Part shown: positions 52,059 to 64,000 of the stretch, piece after piece
Layout: every line of letters starts with the position of its first letter
Position numbering within the stretch: position 1 is the first letter of the stretch
Assembly: GCF_033807715.1 (NCBI RefSeq)
Contig: NC_084596.1
Coordinates: forward strand, 30,946,879 to 31,010,878
DNA from: Cololabis saira
Lineage: Eukaryota; Chordata; Actinopteri; Beloniformes; Belonidae
Direction: 5' to 3'
DNA length: 64,000 nucleotides
Notes under the pieces: generated by a model
Databases searched by the model: none
Seen by the model: only the letters and a program-made list of their open reading frames with translations
Told to the model about the DNA's origin: nothing
Position numbers and translations under genes: made by a program

Positions 52059-53766
52059 ATGGCTCAAGCCGGGGTCCTCCTGGACAAGGACCAGTTCAAC
52101 TGCTCCATCTGCCTGGACGTGCTGAGGGACCCGGTGACGATCCCGTGCGGCCACAGCTACTGCTGCCACTGCATCCGCAACTACTGGGACCAGGACGACC
52201 TGCTCGGGCTGTTCGTGTGTCCGCAGTGCCGGCACAGCTTCACCCCGAGGCCGGCGCTGGCCAGGAACACCATGCTGGCCGACGTGGTGGAGAAGTTCCG
52301 GACCACGGGGCTCCGGGAGGACTCCCCCCCGGAGGACGGCCACGGCTTCGCCCGGGGAGACGACGTGGAGTGCGACGTGTGCGTCGGGAGGAAGAAGCGA
52401 GCCGTCAAGTCGTGCCTGGTGTGTCTGGCCTCGTACTGCGACCTGCACGTCCAGCCGCACTACGAGTCCGCCGCCTTCAAGAAGCACAAGCTGGCGTCGG
52501 CGTCCCGGCGGCTGCAGGAGACCATCTGTCCCCGCCACGACAAGCTGCTGGAGGTTTTCTGCAGGACCGACAGACGCTGCATCTGCTACCTCTGTCTGAC
52601 GGACGAGCACAAGGGCCACGACACGGTGCTGGCGGAGACGGAGATACAGCACAAGCAGGTGTTACCACGTATACCGATCTGGCGAGCACGGAGGAGTATC
52701 GGGGACAGGCAGGAGAAATAATGTTGGAGAGGGGAAGATTTGTTTTTATTGTGCATAGGTTTTTATTGTCGAAATGTTACGGAAGAGTATTAGGGCCAGA
52801 CAGGAGAAAAAATAAAATGAATATTTTAGAGGAGGAAGATTTTTTTTTTTCATTATGCACTTCGAGAAAAAAGTCAAACTTTCGTGAATAAAGTTGAAAT
52901 GTTGAGAAAAGGGGCGAAATTTCGACTTTATTCACGAAATTTTGACTTTTTTCTCAAAATTGTACTTCAACATTAATTTTTGACTTTTTTCTCGACTTTT
53001 TGACTTTTTTCTCGAAGTGCATAATGAACAAAAAACCTTCCTCTAAAATATTTTTATTTTTCTCCTGCCTGGCCCTAATACTCTTCCATAAGGAAAGTCC
53101 AGATGGTGGTGGACAAGTAACTGATGATTAATTGGTCAAAGCATTTCCATTTCTTGTATGATTTGATCTACCAAAAGTGATTCAAGGAATAACAACTGGC
53201 AAAACTCAACAAGAGTCATGGACACTATATGCATGCATTTAAAAAAAAAAAAGTAAATTTAATTTGTAATTTCATAGATTTTTGTGAATTAGGTTGAAGA
53301 AAAAAAACAATACAATACCAGTACATTACAAGTATTCTATTGAAAAAGAAAATTGTCTAACTACGCTGTACCCCAGATAATATGTCTCAAGGGTCATGGA
53401 CACTATATGCATGCATTTAAAAAATAAAAAAGGACATTTTATTTTTAATTTGACTGATTTTGGTCAATCTTCAGTTAGGATGAAGAAAACACAATACAAT
53501 TACAAGTATTCTATTGAAAAAGAACATTGTCTAACTACGCCTTACTCCAGATAATGTCTCAAGGGTCAGCTTTGCTATCTTTTTTTTTTTTAATCAAGAT
53601 CAAGGTGCGGGATACTCTTGTCTGTGTGACAAACAAATCCCTCACATGATTTACAATCAAGCCTAACTGGCCTTTGAGAAGCTTTGGAAATAGGGCAAAG
53701 GTCAGAGTGTGTTTGCATGGATTGAAATATGTATGAAATCATAATTTTTATACACACACACACACA

Positions 53767-53810
<44 letters not shown>

Positions 53811-56800
53811 TAGTGTTTCTTGCAACTTCTGTATAAGTTTAGTGTAATAGAGCTTGAGTGAATGACACTGGGGGCATTGACCATTTTAAGTCTAGTTTGC
53901 GGTTTTGGCTGTTTGTTTTTAAAGAAACACACACATTACAAAAGGGACAAACTTGTGAACAGCAGTGTTGAGTGTATGTAACAGGCAGATTTGGAGGCAG
54001 AAAAGAAAACACCAAAGTTGTAAAGGTGTTATATCTCTATTTTTTTAATTCATGGATATTTTGTGTGAGTTTGTCTATAACAATTTTCAATATGACTTAA
54101 CATGTCAAAGTGGCACATGAGAGCCAGGATGCAGACAATATATTTCAATTCAATTCAATTTTATTTATATAGCGTTTATTACAATATAAGTTGTCTCTAG
54201 GTGCTTTCCAGAGACACAGAACATGAGGTATACTGTATCTTTGAGCTTTAATCATTAAAGTGGCGTGTGTTTTACATTTTCTTTGTCAGAGGGAGCTTGG
54301 TGACATGAAGCAGAGCTCCCAGTTCAGGATTCAGCAAAGAGAGAAAGAGGCGCAGGAGCTGAGACAAGCCATTTTCTCTCTCACTGTAAGTGCTGATGAA
54401 CAGCTTCTCTTTGAATGTTATCTTTCACATTATGTGAAAGAACCTGCCATTCATTAACATCACAGCATGGCACACTTGTGAATCCTCTTGGAGTCTAGTC
54501 TTTTACTACAGTCCTCACCTCTCCCCTGCTGTCTGTTCCCTTGTGTTTCCCTCCAGCGTTCAGCTCGAGCCACAGCCGAGGAGTGCGATGCCATTTTTAC
54601 AGAAATGATTCGTTCAATGGAGCTGAAGCGCTTTGAAGTGAGAGAGCTGATCAAGGCCCAGGAAAAGATGGCCATAACTGAGGCTGAGCAGCTGCTGGAG
54701 AAGATCCAAAAGGAGATCACTGAACTGAAAAAGAATGAAGCTGAACTTGACCAGTTGTCCCGCACAGAGGACCCTGTCCATTTCCTTCAGGTAACTTCTC
54801 GCAGCTTTATTTTATTTATTTATGTCTCTGAATCTGGTGACAAAGCAGCACACTGTCAAGCGCCAACTTCCTTTTCCAATATTTGTTCAGAGTTGTGAGT
54901 CCCTTCATGCCCCAGCTGCTCTGTCAGCTTCACCTTCACTCAGCGCTGACCCGGGCCTGTCCTTCGGTCCGGTGATGACAGCTGTGGCCGACTTTAAGGG
55001 ACTCCTACAGGAGGTGTGTCAGGGAGGATTTGTCAGCATCTATGAGAGAGGTAGGTGCCCACATTTTGTCATAAAGGGATACGTAACCTGTTCCCTTGAC
55101 ACTTTAGTTATTTTTTTTAACTTTTCTCTTTTTGCAGTGAGAGCTATAACAATCGTAGGTCCTCAAAATGCTGCCGCTCAGTGTAACACGATGCTTGTGG
55201 GTCAGACTGTATCAGCCAAGCTAACCGAATCACCAACACGTGAGTTTGTTCATGCTTGTCTCTTTAAAATACAAAGAACTCAGTGTGAAAGGAAGTGCAT
55301 CTCTATAGACCTTTTTCGTGACTTAAATACTTAACTTTCATCGGATACAGTCAACTACGGAGCATTAAGGTCCATCACAAGCCTTGAAACTGTTACGTGC
55401 CATTATGTATCCATATCCTCAGGTTGGATGGTTGGATTTGTACGACTGAGTATTAGGGCCAAACTAAGACAAAAAAAAGGAAATTACGAGAATAAAGTCA
55501 TAATAATATGAGAATAAAGTCATAAAATTACGAGAATAAAGTCATAATAATATGAGAATAAAGTCGTAATATTTTGAGAATAAAGTCGTAATATTTTCAG
55601 AATAAAGTTGTAATATTACGAGAATAAAGTTGTAATATTACGAGAATAAAGTCGTAATATTACGAGAATAAAGTCGTAATATTAGGAGAATAAAGTCGTG
55701 ATATTAAATATATTATAAATATATAAATATAACTTCATAAGATGCTCAATATTCCTCATTTTAACACAGGGGAGAAGATGCTCTTCCTGTTAGAGTTCTC
55801 ATAAATTATAGTCTTTATTACGACTTTATTCTCATAATATTATGACTTTATTCTCATAATGTTACGACTTTATTCTCGTAATGTTACGACTTTATTCTCG
55901 CAACATTATGACTTTATTTTCGTAATTTTACGACTTTATTCTCATGATATTATGACTTTATTCTCGTAATTTCCAATTTTTTTTTTTTTCGAGTTTTATA
56001 GTTTAAAAATTGTATTTTCTTTGTTATTGTTGTAGCTGTAATATATCCAATCACAAATATATAACACAAAAACACTAATATGAAAAAGTAAACATCTAAA
56101 TACACAGTTCAGGTTTGAGCTGCTTTCTTTGTTTTTTCATGATATTATACCTTTTGTTAAAAATAAAGTCTTTCCAGCCTTTTCTCATAATGTTTCAGCA
56201 GAAACTCCCCGTTCAGCATGTTTGTTCACAGTAGAGTCTGCTGAATCAGCATGGGTGTTGTGGATTCTGACACCTGTATCTTGCTTCTTGTGTCCCTGTT
56301 GTCGCAGCTGACCCTCCTCTCGGTCTTGACCAAACTCCCGTGAGTCCCCTGAGCCCCCTGAACCCGCTGAACCCCTTCCTCAGTCCAGGACCTTCTGTGC
56401 CCACCTTCAACTTCTCACCGTTTGGTAAATACAGCATTCCTTTAAGCTTTAACATGGAGATAAAACATGCAGGGATCAATTTACTTCATATGAGACCGCT
56501 GAAATACAAAAGCGAAACAAAATAAAAGCAGGCCAAAACACCAGCACAGACATTTATAACACTGGGCTCACAAGTTGATCTTAAATGAACATTCTGCAGT
56601 TAAAACAACCCTAGGTCCATTTTTAAATGGTTAGGTATATAAACTTTCATTGGAGACCAAAATTATATTAATCAAAGCAGTTTTGAATAGAACAAAATAT
56701 GTGTTTTAGAGCAATATGGCCATTAATGTTAGCAGAGAGGGCAATTAAACTACATCAAAATAAATAGCTATTTTAAGGCCCTGACAAGACTTCCAATTAT

Positions 56801-57681
56801 CATTCCACTTGAGTGATAGTGCAGATAGGGTCCCTTACAGACAAATTAAAGTTATAATAACTCTGTTCAGAAGGTGTTTTAGAAAGGACTGTTTGTACAA
56901 GCGCCTCCTTCCAGTCGCCATCACCTTGGTATAAATCCAAGTGGAATATCACACAAACTACAGTCAATAGATGTGAAGGGAGGGGAGTTCATGGTCTCTG
57001 CTTCAATAGATCTGGATCAGTACTTAGATATGTAACAGAATAGGCAAGCGTGTGAAGCAGAGGCCATGAACAGTACTCCTTTTGCGTCTATTGACAATAG
57101 TTTTGTGCAACATCTCAACCCAACTTGTACGGACTTATAACAAGATAAAATAGGACATTATTTTGACATGAGTCTATTGCTCCGAGGCAGGGGACGAAGT
57201 AGATTTAATTCCTCGTCAGAACCACTGCAAGTGTTTGTCTATTTAAAAAAGAAAACTTGTAGAGTCAGCGACTGCTAATGTATTAGTGTAGTGGTGCTTC
57301 CATTTATGTCATTTTAGTCCCTAACTAATATGCTTCTTATCATCTAATAAAAGACCCGGGTTGTTTTAACTCCAGAATGTCCCCTTAGCGTTGTTAATGG
57401 CACCACATAAGCATCTGTCAGCTCACTCTCTGTCAAGTGTGTAACTCCTCCGCTGTCTGTCATTTTTGTATGGTGGTTATTCAAACACAATTTTCTAAAT
57501 GACAATATTTTCTCAGTCCTCTCCTCAAATACATGCCTTTCATCCTCTTTTCTTTTTTTTCTTGACCTGCTTCTGGGTGCTGAAGATTAATCATCCATCT
57601 TTTGTTTGCTTAGGCTCCAAACTGTCGTCGGGATCCAGGCCGAGACACCTCCAACGCCGCCCCATCTCCAAGAGGAAATAG
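52059..57681 (+). CDS. TRIM protein without SPRY domain
   Basis: Seven exons keep frame: 52059-52658, 54290-54385, 54557-54790, 54891-55050, 55138-55239, 56308-56424 and 57614-57681, encoding 458 residues. The N-terminal RING has CSICLDVLRDPVTIPCGHSY and ends CPQC. B-box type 1 (CDVCVGRKKRAVKSCLVCL) and type 2 (CPRHDKLLEVFCRTDRRCIC, then HKGHD) follow, then a coiled coil over the 96-bp and 234-bp exons, the canonical TRIM exon sizes. The C-terminal part is Pro/Ser-rich (TPVSPLSPLNPLNPFLSP) and ends in a basic tail RPRHLQRRPISKRK. There is no PRY-SPRY domain. RING TRIMs are E3 ubiquitin ligases that act as coiled-coil dimers. The MAQAG Met is chosen as start because the RING begins shortly after it; an in-frame ATG at 51924 only adds an unrelated leader. 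Intron 1 holds repeats of the TTACGGAAGAG family. Poly(A) signal at 58073. Confidence 0.88.
52777..53092. mobile_element. Second TTACGGAAGAG-family MITE, in TRIM intron 1
   Basis: The ends TTACGGAAGAGTATTAGGGC and GCCCTAATACTCTTCCATAA are inverted, and the homology of the arms continues for more than 80 bp through CATTATGCACTTCGAGAAAA. It lacks the tandem array of the 51.3-kb copy. A further degraded left end seems present at about 52690-52760, directly after TRIM exon 1. Confidence 0.75.
53752..53802. repeat. (CA)n-(TA)n compound microsatellite
   Basis: Short CA run followed by a TA run within TRIM intron 1. Confidence 0.9.
54143..54230 (-). repeat. Reversed fragment of the GAATTGAA-tailed teleost repeat
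   Basis: It starts with AATTC repeats and continues 'TTTTATTTATATAGCGTTTA' and 'TTGTCTCTAGGTGCTTTCCA'. This is the reverse complement of the end of the repeat at 11868-12056. Confidence 0.6.
55441..55990. mobile_element. TTACGGAAGAG-family element with two opposed minisatellite arrays
   Basis: The left end is TACGACTGAGTATTAGGGCC. Units of AATAAAGTCGTAATATTACGAG are repeated at about 55480-55700 and their reverse complements at about 55815-55975, so the two arrays could pair as a long hairpin. The right terminal repeat is missing after about 55990. It lies in the intron between TRIM exons 5 and 6. Confidence 0.7.
56425..57613 (+). other. 1.2-kb TRIM intron; nothing recognised
   Basis: AT-rich intron between TRIM exons 6 and 7. 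I see no open frame with a motif and no clear repeat ends. Confidence 0.4.
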
Positions 57682-58072
57682 CCATCGGACTCATCTTTTC
57701 ACACGCACCCACACAGGCTGAATGTCATTTCACTCCCGTGCTGTCCACATACAAATCTGCACTGCCGCTCCCGAGCTGGACCTTTTAAAAAAATAGTTAA
57801 TCTTTTGGAATTAGTTTAATTACTTTGTTATCAGCTTTACTTGAATCTTTCATTATAGACGGGGCGGCAGAGGCGGGAGGAGAGCAACACAGAATCCCCC
57901 GTTGACGGTACACTTCACTAGAAAAGCGGGACAATTATTTTCAGTATTAACATCCGTTTGTAATACAAGGAAGTTTTTAGTTTCTGTGGTTTTATAAGCA
58001 TTATTTATTTTAAATCAAAACTCTGTGAACATTAATTTTGCTTTGAAAAGTTGTTATAATTAGTAACACGAC

Positions 58073-58078
58073 AATAAA
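58073..58078 (+). terminator. Poly(A) signal of the first TRIM gene
   Basis: AATAAA about 390 bp after the TAG stop. The next gene starts about 320 bp further on. Confidence 0.6.
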
Positions 58079-58403
58079 AAGCAAACGGTGTAGACTCTTT
58101 TCAGTGTGTGTTTATCCAGACAGGGCGGGGTTTGTATTTCACTGTACAAACACATCAAGCGTAGAACTTCCCACGCAAGCATGATGCAGTGCTTTCCTGC
58201 GAAAACACAAAGTATCGGGTTTCATTTGAAGGTCGTGGATCAGTTGCTCTTTGTGCTCTTTGACTATAGGACAACCTACTAGCAGGGTTTTTGGTTGTGA
58301 TTGGATGCTTCAGAGTGAAGGCTGAAACCTGAGACGCTGTCATCAGCACACCTGCAAGCTACACCCGTCATTCCTTCCTGTTGCAGTTCAGAGTCAGTTG
58401 GCG

Positions 58404-61400
58404 ATGGCAGCTGCGACTATTTCCATCGAACAGGACCAGTTCTGCTGTCCCGTGTGCCTGGAGGTTTGGCGAGACCCTGTGACGATCCCCTGCGGACACA
58501 GCTACTGCCTGGAATGCATTGAAGACTACTGGAACTGGAACAAGCAGAAGGAGCAGTACAGCTGCCCGCAGTGCCGGCAGACGTTTACTCCCAGACCTCT
58601 GCTGAGCAGGAACACCGTCCTGGGTGAAGTGGTGGAAAAGTTTCTGAGGAGCGGAGCTGGAAACTCCACCAAGCCTGAGGAAGTGAAGTGCGGCATCTGC
58701 AGCGGGAGAAAGAGCAGGGCGGTTAAGTCCTGCCTCGTGTGCTTGGAGTCTTACTGTGCGCCTCACCTGAGAGCTCACGAGGAACGCTTCAACAAGAAAG
58801 CTCACTCGCTGATCCCAGCCTCAGATCAGCTGCGGGAAAGGTTGTGCCCGCAGCACAACAAGTTACTGAGGCTGTACTGTCACAACGAGCAGCAGTGTGT
58901 GTGCTCTCAGTGCGTTAAAGAGAGGCACAGGGGCCACGACACGGTCTCCGTGGTGGATGAACGAGCAACTCAACAGGTGAGGCAGAGTTACCTACTTACC
59001 TTAATGACATCATCAGCAAAGAAGATGTAAAACTGAGGTTTATGTCAGTATTCAAAGAGTTTTTTCTTTCTTTTCTTTTTTTAATTTGAACACATCATCA
59101 CAGTTTGATGCCTTGAAAAAGGTCTATGACTGAAACGTTGGCCTAATAAACAAGTGTACAGTGAGAAGAAGGTGTGCGGGAGTTTTCTTGTTTAATTTGG
59201 TTCCTCCGACGCATCTTTCTGCAAATCCGGTGTGAAAAAGTTTTCCACTTCGAATTTGAATACATCTACAAAAAAATTGGGACCTTGCCACAGTTTATTG
59301 TCCCCTCTTGTATCAACAGTTCATATATACATCAGGGAAGTGAAGAGAGCAGTTTCAGGACAGGAATATTATCCTGTTCTTGTCTGATATAGGATCTGAA
59401 CTGTTTGACACTTCTGGGTCATTTTGTTTCATGATCTGGCAAATGTTTTCAACTGGTGAAAGGTCTGGACTGCAAGCCGGCCAGTTTGGCACCTGGACTC
59501 CTACGATGGAGCCACACTTTTTAAATGGTGACAGTAGGCAGTTTATAATCATCCTGAAAAAGACGTCTGGATGGGGAGCATACACGGCTCTAAAGCCGTT
59601 CGGTGCTGGACGATCTCTCTCTTGTTCATTCAACAGGGTGTGGTATCCATGGTTTCCAAAAAGCATTTCAAATTTCAATTTGTCTCACCACAGGACAATT
59701 TTCCACTTTACCCCTGTACATATTAAATTAGCGTTGGCCCAGACAAGAATGTTGCATTTCTGGATCATGTTCATTATGTTCTCCTGTGCATGATTGAGCC
59801 TTTATCTGCATTTTTGGATGCCGTAGGAAACTGTTCCCAGGCATGTTTCTACAGGTTCTTGAGCTTTTCATTAAAGAATCACACCTGTTCTTAAAACAGT
59901 ACTACTGGCATCCAATATCTCTTTGTTGCCTATCACGCCTTTTCTTGATACGCTGTTGCCAAAATGAGCTAATACCTTCCATTAAATAGTAAAAATGTCT
60001 GAGTAAAATGTGGGTTTAGTGTATGAGAGTAGCAAATCCCAACGTTCAGTTTTTATTTTATTTTAGACAGAATTCCAACTTTTTAGAACTGAAGTTGTAT
60101 TTTATTTTAAAGGGCTACTCTACTGTTTTTTTTCTTCCATTTAATATATAATGGATCTTTATAAAAAAATCTAAAATAGTAAAACCTTTTGTATGACCTT
60201 TTGTAAGTTCAAATAAGGTTTATGATCCTGCTGGGGAACAGGGGCTTCCTGCTGATGTCATGGAGAGGTTATCGTGGTTATCTCACCTGGCACTGATGTT
60301 GTCAGACTGATGTAGAAATGAGATAAGTTCATTTATAGCTTCTAAACGTTCATATAACTGTACATGAAAACAGATTACCCACAGTGTAGCAACACATGCA
60401 TTTCTTTTGGGTTCAATCATTTAAAACAGTCAGCTCATCCTGACATGAGGCCTCTGTTTGATTTTCAGGCGCTTACGTTTACTGAATTAATTAATTAAAT
60501 TTAATAATATTTTATTAATCCCGGGGTGATAATTCTTTAAATCTCCTTGTATTTGCTCTCTGTTTTGCTCCTGTCCCACACTCTTAATACCTCTGCTTCA
60601 TTTTTTCTGCATTTCAGGTCTTATTCCAGGCATTACTTGGGTTTTGGAAAGCTAAATAAGCTGTTCCTTCATGTAAATAACTCCTCCATTGCCGAATACC
60701 GTTTAAAAAAAAGTGCCAGATTTGCCAGGATTCCTTTAAGCAGCACAGCATAGAAAAAGGAACATAAATGAGTGTTTTAACCAAAAGAAGGCAAAGTAGA
60801 AAATTGTGACATTTGTGTGCTGGTCATATCATTCTTATTCTTCTTATTATTAATATTATTTTTATCCTACCACTGGAGCAGTGTTTTTCTACAATTGTTT
60901 GAGCAATAAATCATTGATCAGGCATTTTTGGGAGAGACTGCAGCCAGATTGTTTCTTATTAAAAACTACAAACACTGTCCAAACTACACTGTCCAAACTA
61001 CAAACTACAGTACAAACTACAGTACAAATGAAGTCAAACCCTGTTAGGGAACAGTTCCTGCAGAGTCTGCTGGTTGCCTAGCAACATGTCCCCTTGTTTG
61101 CAGTCTGTGCTAAGCTGCCTGACTCCCAGATGAAGGGGTAATCTCCTTCCGATAAACCTCTTTGTAATTCATTACAAGATCTATAAAGCAAACTACACAG
61201 TAGTGCTGTTGCAAATAAAATCCTTTTTAATTTTCAGAAATGTTGTCTTGTACCTCGAGACCACTGAATAAAAGACAGACCAAAAGTGAGACAAAAAAAA
61301 TGAAAATATTCTCACAAAAAATCTAGAGCAAAATGAAATGTTTTCCATGATTAAGTTCAGTACTTCTCTGTCGCAGGATGATGATGATGGTGGCATGTCT

Positions 61401-62557
61401 CAAAAAGTATTGCATCATTTAGCGTATGTAAAACATTTTAAAAGTCTGTGTTTTTAGATTTGAACATGAGTTTTCTCCCTGAGGTCTAAATAGTAGTAGC
61501 ATTCTTTTACGTGTACAGAAACTCAACAGTCTCCACGTGTTTGATTTAAAAGGTTAAATCAAGGAATAACTCATCTCCAATTGTTTTTAAAATACTATCA
61601 ATGTCTATGCATGCATTTTCATTTTTAAAAGCACTTTGAACAGATCAAAAATCAGTACATGTGCTGGACCAGATTTCTCCCAGTATTAAACCTGGTGCCC
61701 ATGTCATGATAAATCTCTGAGGGACCACTTTCTAGAACTTGCTGTATATAAATAAAACATGAGGGTGACTCATTTGTAATCTCGGTGGTGTCTGAAATTG
61801 GAGTTGAGGCACAACAGACATTACATTTGTGTATGTGTTGTCTGAGATAAAGGAAATATCTATTTGTGTTGTCTGGTGTGACGAATTCAGCAGTTGAAAT
61901 ATTTAACACAGGTGGGGGTGGAAAATGTGTCTTAGTCGTCCAGCCACATCTTATGCTCAGGCGCTGCAGCACCTGATAGACCAAAGGCCTTCCAATGCAA
62001 TCCAATCTTTCAACTGTGAAATCCAAACGTTTCAACCCGAAAACCAACCGCAGAGACTTTACTCAAGTGAGCCGGATGAGAGACTTATCTGTGTGATGTT
62101 CATCTGCTGTATTCTCTTAGAAAAAACTCAGAGATGGCTCTTTGAAGTCTGTGCAGAAACTGCGGGATGCAGAGAAGGAACTTAAATATGTCATTGGATA
62201 CATGAAGGTGAGTGTATTTCCTCAGCTAGAACCTCAAACATACTGGTGGCGTGCCGTGTAGAGACAAAACTGGTGTGTATGCTTCCTGGGATGCAAAGAG
62301 GTTTTCTGTTTCACCCTCCACAGCACTCCACAGAGGCTGCAGTGGAGGAGAGCGAGAGGATTTTCTCCAGGCTGATCCGATTCATCGAGAAACAGAGCAA
62401 TGAGGTGAAGGAGCTGATCAGAGTTCAGGAGAGAGCGGTCGTTAGTCAGGCTGAGGAGGTCCTGGAGAAGATTCAGAGAGAGATAGCAGAGATCAGGAGG
62501 AGCAGCGCTGAGCTGGAGAGGCTCTCACACACAGAGGACCACATCCATTTCCTCCAG
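58404..62557 (+). CDS. TRIM protein, second copy, 3' end outside window
   Basis: Three exons are visible: 58404-58976 (191 codons), 62121-62207 and 62324-62557. Exon 1 encodes a RING (CPVCLEVWRDPVTIPCGHSY, CPQC) and two B-boxes (CGICSGRKSRAVKSCLVCLE; CPQHNKLLRLYCHNEQQCVC, then HRGHD). The next exons encode the coiled coil; the second is 87 bp instead of the usual 96 and the third is the canonical 234 bp, ending RLSHTEDHIHFLQ. The protein is closely related to the neighbouring TRIM, so the two form a tandem pair. The start is the ATG at 58404, next to the RING. After 62557 a GT donor follows and no further exon is recognisable before the window ends, so a SPRY domain may or may not exist. Expected activity is RING-type ubiquitin ligase. 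Confidence 0.88.
59340..60110 (-). mobile_element. Tc1-like transposase remnant, reverse strand, in TRIM intron 1
   Basis: The - strand frame at 59355-59678 contains VQVPNWPACSPDLSPVENIC, the WPxxSPDLxPxEN block of Tc1/IS630-type DDE transposases, and upstream GNHGYHTLLNEQERDRP. Stops and frame changes break the rest. Sequence up to about 60110 ('TTTTATTTTAGACAGAATTC') appears to belong to the same insertion. Confidence 0.75.
60111..62120 (+). other. Remainder of intron 1 of the second TRIM gene
   Basis: It contains short tandem 'ACAAACTACAGT' units at about 60960-61030 and otherwise AT-rich sequence. Open frames (for example 61652-62047 on the - strand) have no recognisable motif. Confidence 0.4.
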
Positions 62558-64000
62558 GTAACCACGGATGAAAGAAAATCATTCATTGATAAATTACTTC
62601 TGCTGCAGAAGAAAAAAAAAAAACAAGAGATGTGATAGCAGTTTTTATTTATTTAGGTATTGTTTTTTTTTTTACCTTATTTTATTAGTAAAATCCCTAC
62701 AAAACAGAAAACTTTAAAAGTTAATGACATATTTTCAGTTAAGTTTAATTAGTGCGTTATGTTTTTACTTTTAAAAGTTAACGTTAAATTCTGGGAATAT
62801 TAGCAAAAGAACTGCTTGTAGACTACCTTCTAAGGCAAACAAATATATTCAGCAGAATTTTGAGCAGTGATGAACTCTTTAGTTTTGTACAATAATGACC
62901 GTTATGAAATAATCAGAGGAAATGTTTTTTTGTAACCTCGTCACAAAATTCAGGCTCTGGATTTTGCTAATGAAAATATAAATAAGCTCATTGGATTTTG
63001 AAGACTCCTGTTGATGAGGTTAGGATAGAATAGAATAGTCTGGGCTTAATGAAGATGAGGCAATGGGGTGAATATTGATTGATAGCAGCCAAACTATGAA
63101 GTAGATCAAAAACACAATTACATAATATGCAAGAACAATATCTGTTAGTCTTAGGGCAACTTTAATGAAATGTTTTGATCTACTTCACATTGTGACCACC
63201 TTATATTCATATATGAACACATATACACATATACTTATACATACATCATTTAATATACTAAAGGTCTAAAATTTAGAATTAGTTTTATCTGCATATCTTA
63301 AGATAAAGGTACTTCTATTCTGGTTTTTAAATAGAGTAAGTAAAGCATCTTTTAAAGCAAACCAATATATACTCACTTGGAAAATGTATGCTACTTTTGT
63401 GTGTACCTGCTTTTCCTATTACTTCCTCTCAATATAATGCATAGATATACATTACACACAATATACAATATTTCCCTAATAATCTTTTTATTAAATATAA
63501 TTAATTTTTTAAAAGTCATTGAATTCACCAAGAAACTGCAAAGATTGTACCAACTTAAAACAAGTCTGTATATTAGAAAGCCTCCAGTTCAGAAAAGCAT
63601 AGCCATTTCAAGCGCCTCTGTGCTGCAATTCCCTTTAAAGACAGCAGGGGGCGACATCTTGGTTGAAAAGAGAAGGCAGATTGTCATCAATTACTTTGTC
63701 ACCCAGGTGCGTTTCCACTAGCAGGAGTTCCGGATAGATTTTTGCCTGTGTTTCCATTAAGGAGCCAAGGAGACGGTGGGCCCTTATAGAGGTTCCTGTC
63801 AGGCAGATTTACCCTGAACTCCCTTATACCCACGAACACAGGTTCTCAGCCGATGACTCGATGAAATATCAAAAACCAATATGATGGCCAAAATATGAAA
63901 CTCAAGGCATCCAAAATGGTATATTGACCAAGAGGTGATGTGTTGATGCCTACCAGTACTTGTTTTATATCAAATCCACGTGGAAAGCACACCACTTGGT
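62558..64000 (+). other. Downstream intron of the second TRIM gene, to window end
   Basis: AT-rich and without a recognisable exon. From about 63700 the text 'GGTGCGTTTCCACTAGCAGG' resembles the end of a common teleost DNA-transposon MITE, but its other end is not in the window. Confidence 0.35.

Noticed and set aside
52044..52652. 202-codon frame on the - strand opposite the first TRIM exon
   Set aside because: It is the antisense shadow of a GC-rich exon whose + strand frame has complete RING and B-box motifs.
52145..52891. 248-codon + strand frame overlapping the TRIM exon in another frame
   Set aside because: Ala/Arg/Gly-rich shadow frame that continues into repeat sequence; no motif.

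Overview
The window looks like a stretch of teleost fish nuclear chromosome. The genes are AT-rich and split by GT-AG introns. The repeats are typical of fish: Tc1-like, hAT and TTAA-flanked elements, L2- and L1-type LINE ends, a tRNA-derived SINE and long (GT)n tracts. The TRIM and THEM6-type genes also fit a teleost. All protein genes I can support are on the + strand; one nuclear tRNA is on the - strand.

Layout. (1) 1-1723: repeats only. (2) 1724-9076: the 3' fourteen exons of a gene encoding a vWA domain, an E2 ubiquitin-conjugating (UBC) domain and a C-terminal U-box; its 5' exons are not in the window. (3) 9077-14672: repeats (LINE, MITE, SINE) and a possible non-coding first exon. (4) 14673-32919: a full-length paralogue of 25 exons with domain order SAM, two ubiquitin-like domains, middle region, vWA, E2, U-box (about 1067 aa in my model). 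Its introns hold a hAT element with a nested TTAA element, two Tc1 remnants and a second TTAA element. (5) 34-42 kb: two tandem THEM6-type thioesterase-fold genes, each with a probable non-coding first exon, with a tRNA-Leu(TAA) between them and LINE remnants around them. (6) 43.5-49.4 kb: a multi-exon Gypsy-type integrase gene of the GIN/Ginger kind, flanked by long inverted repeats that may be the ends of its own DNA transposon. (7) 50-64 kb: two TRIM genes. The first is complete without a SPRY domain; the second runs off the right edge. A repeat family with an 'AATAAAGTCGTAATATTACGAG' motif is scattered through the first.

The main point of interest is the tandem pair of genes that join a regulatory SAM domain, built-in ubiquitin-like domains, a vWA domain with complete MIDAS residues, an E2 with its catalytic Cys and a U-box E3 in one polypeptide. 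The E2 HPN motif reads HCN in both copies. The E2-coding exons are nearly identical between the copies while other exons have diverged, which suggests gene conversion. The downstream copy seems to have lost the normal splice acceptor of the exon between E2 and U-box. All exon models come from reading splice sites, reading-frame continuity and paralogue comparison; no search or transcript data were available.
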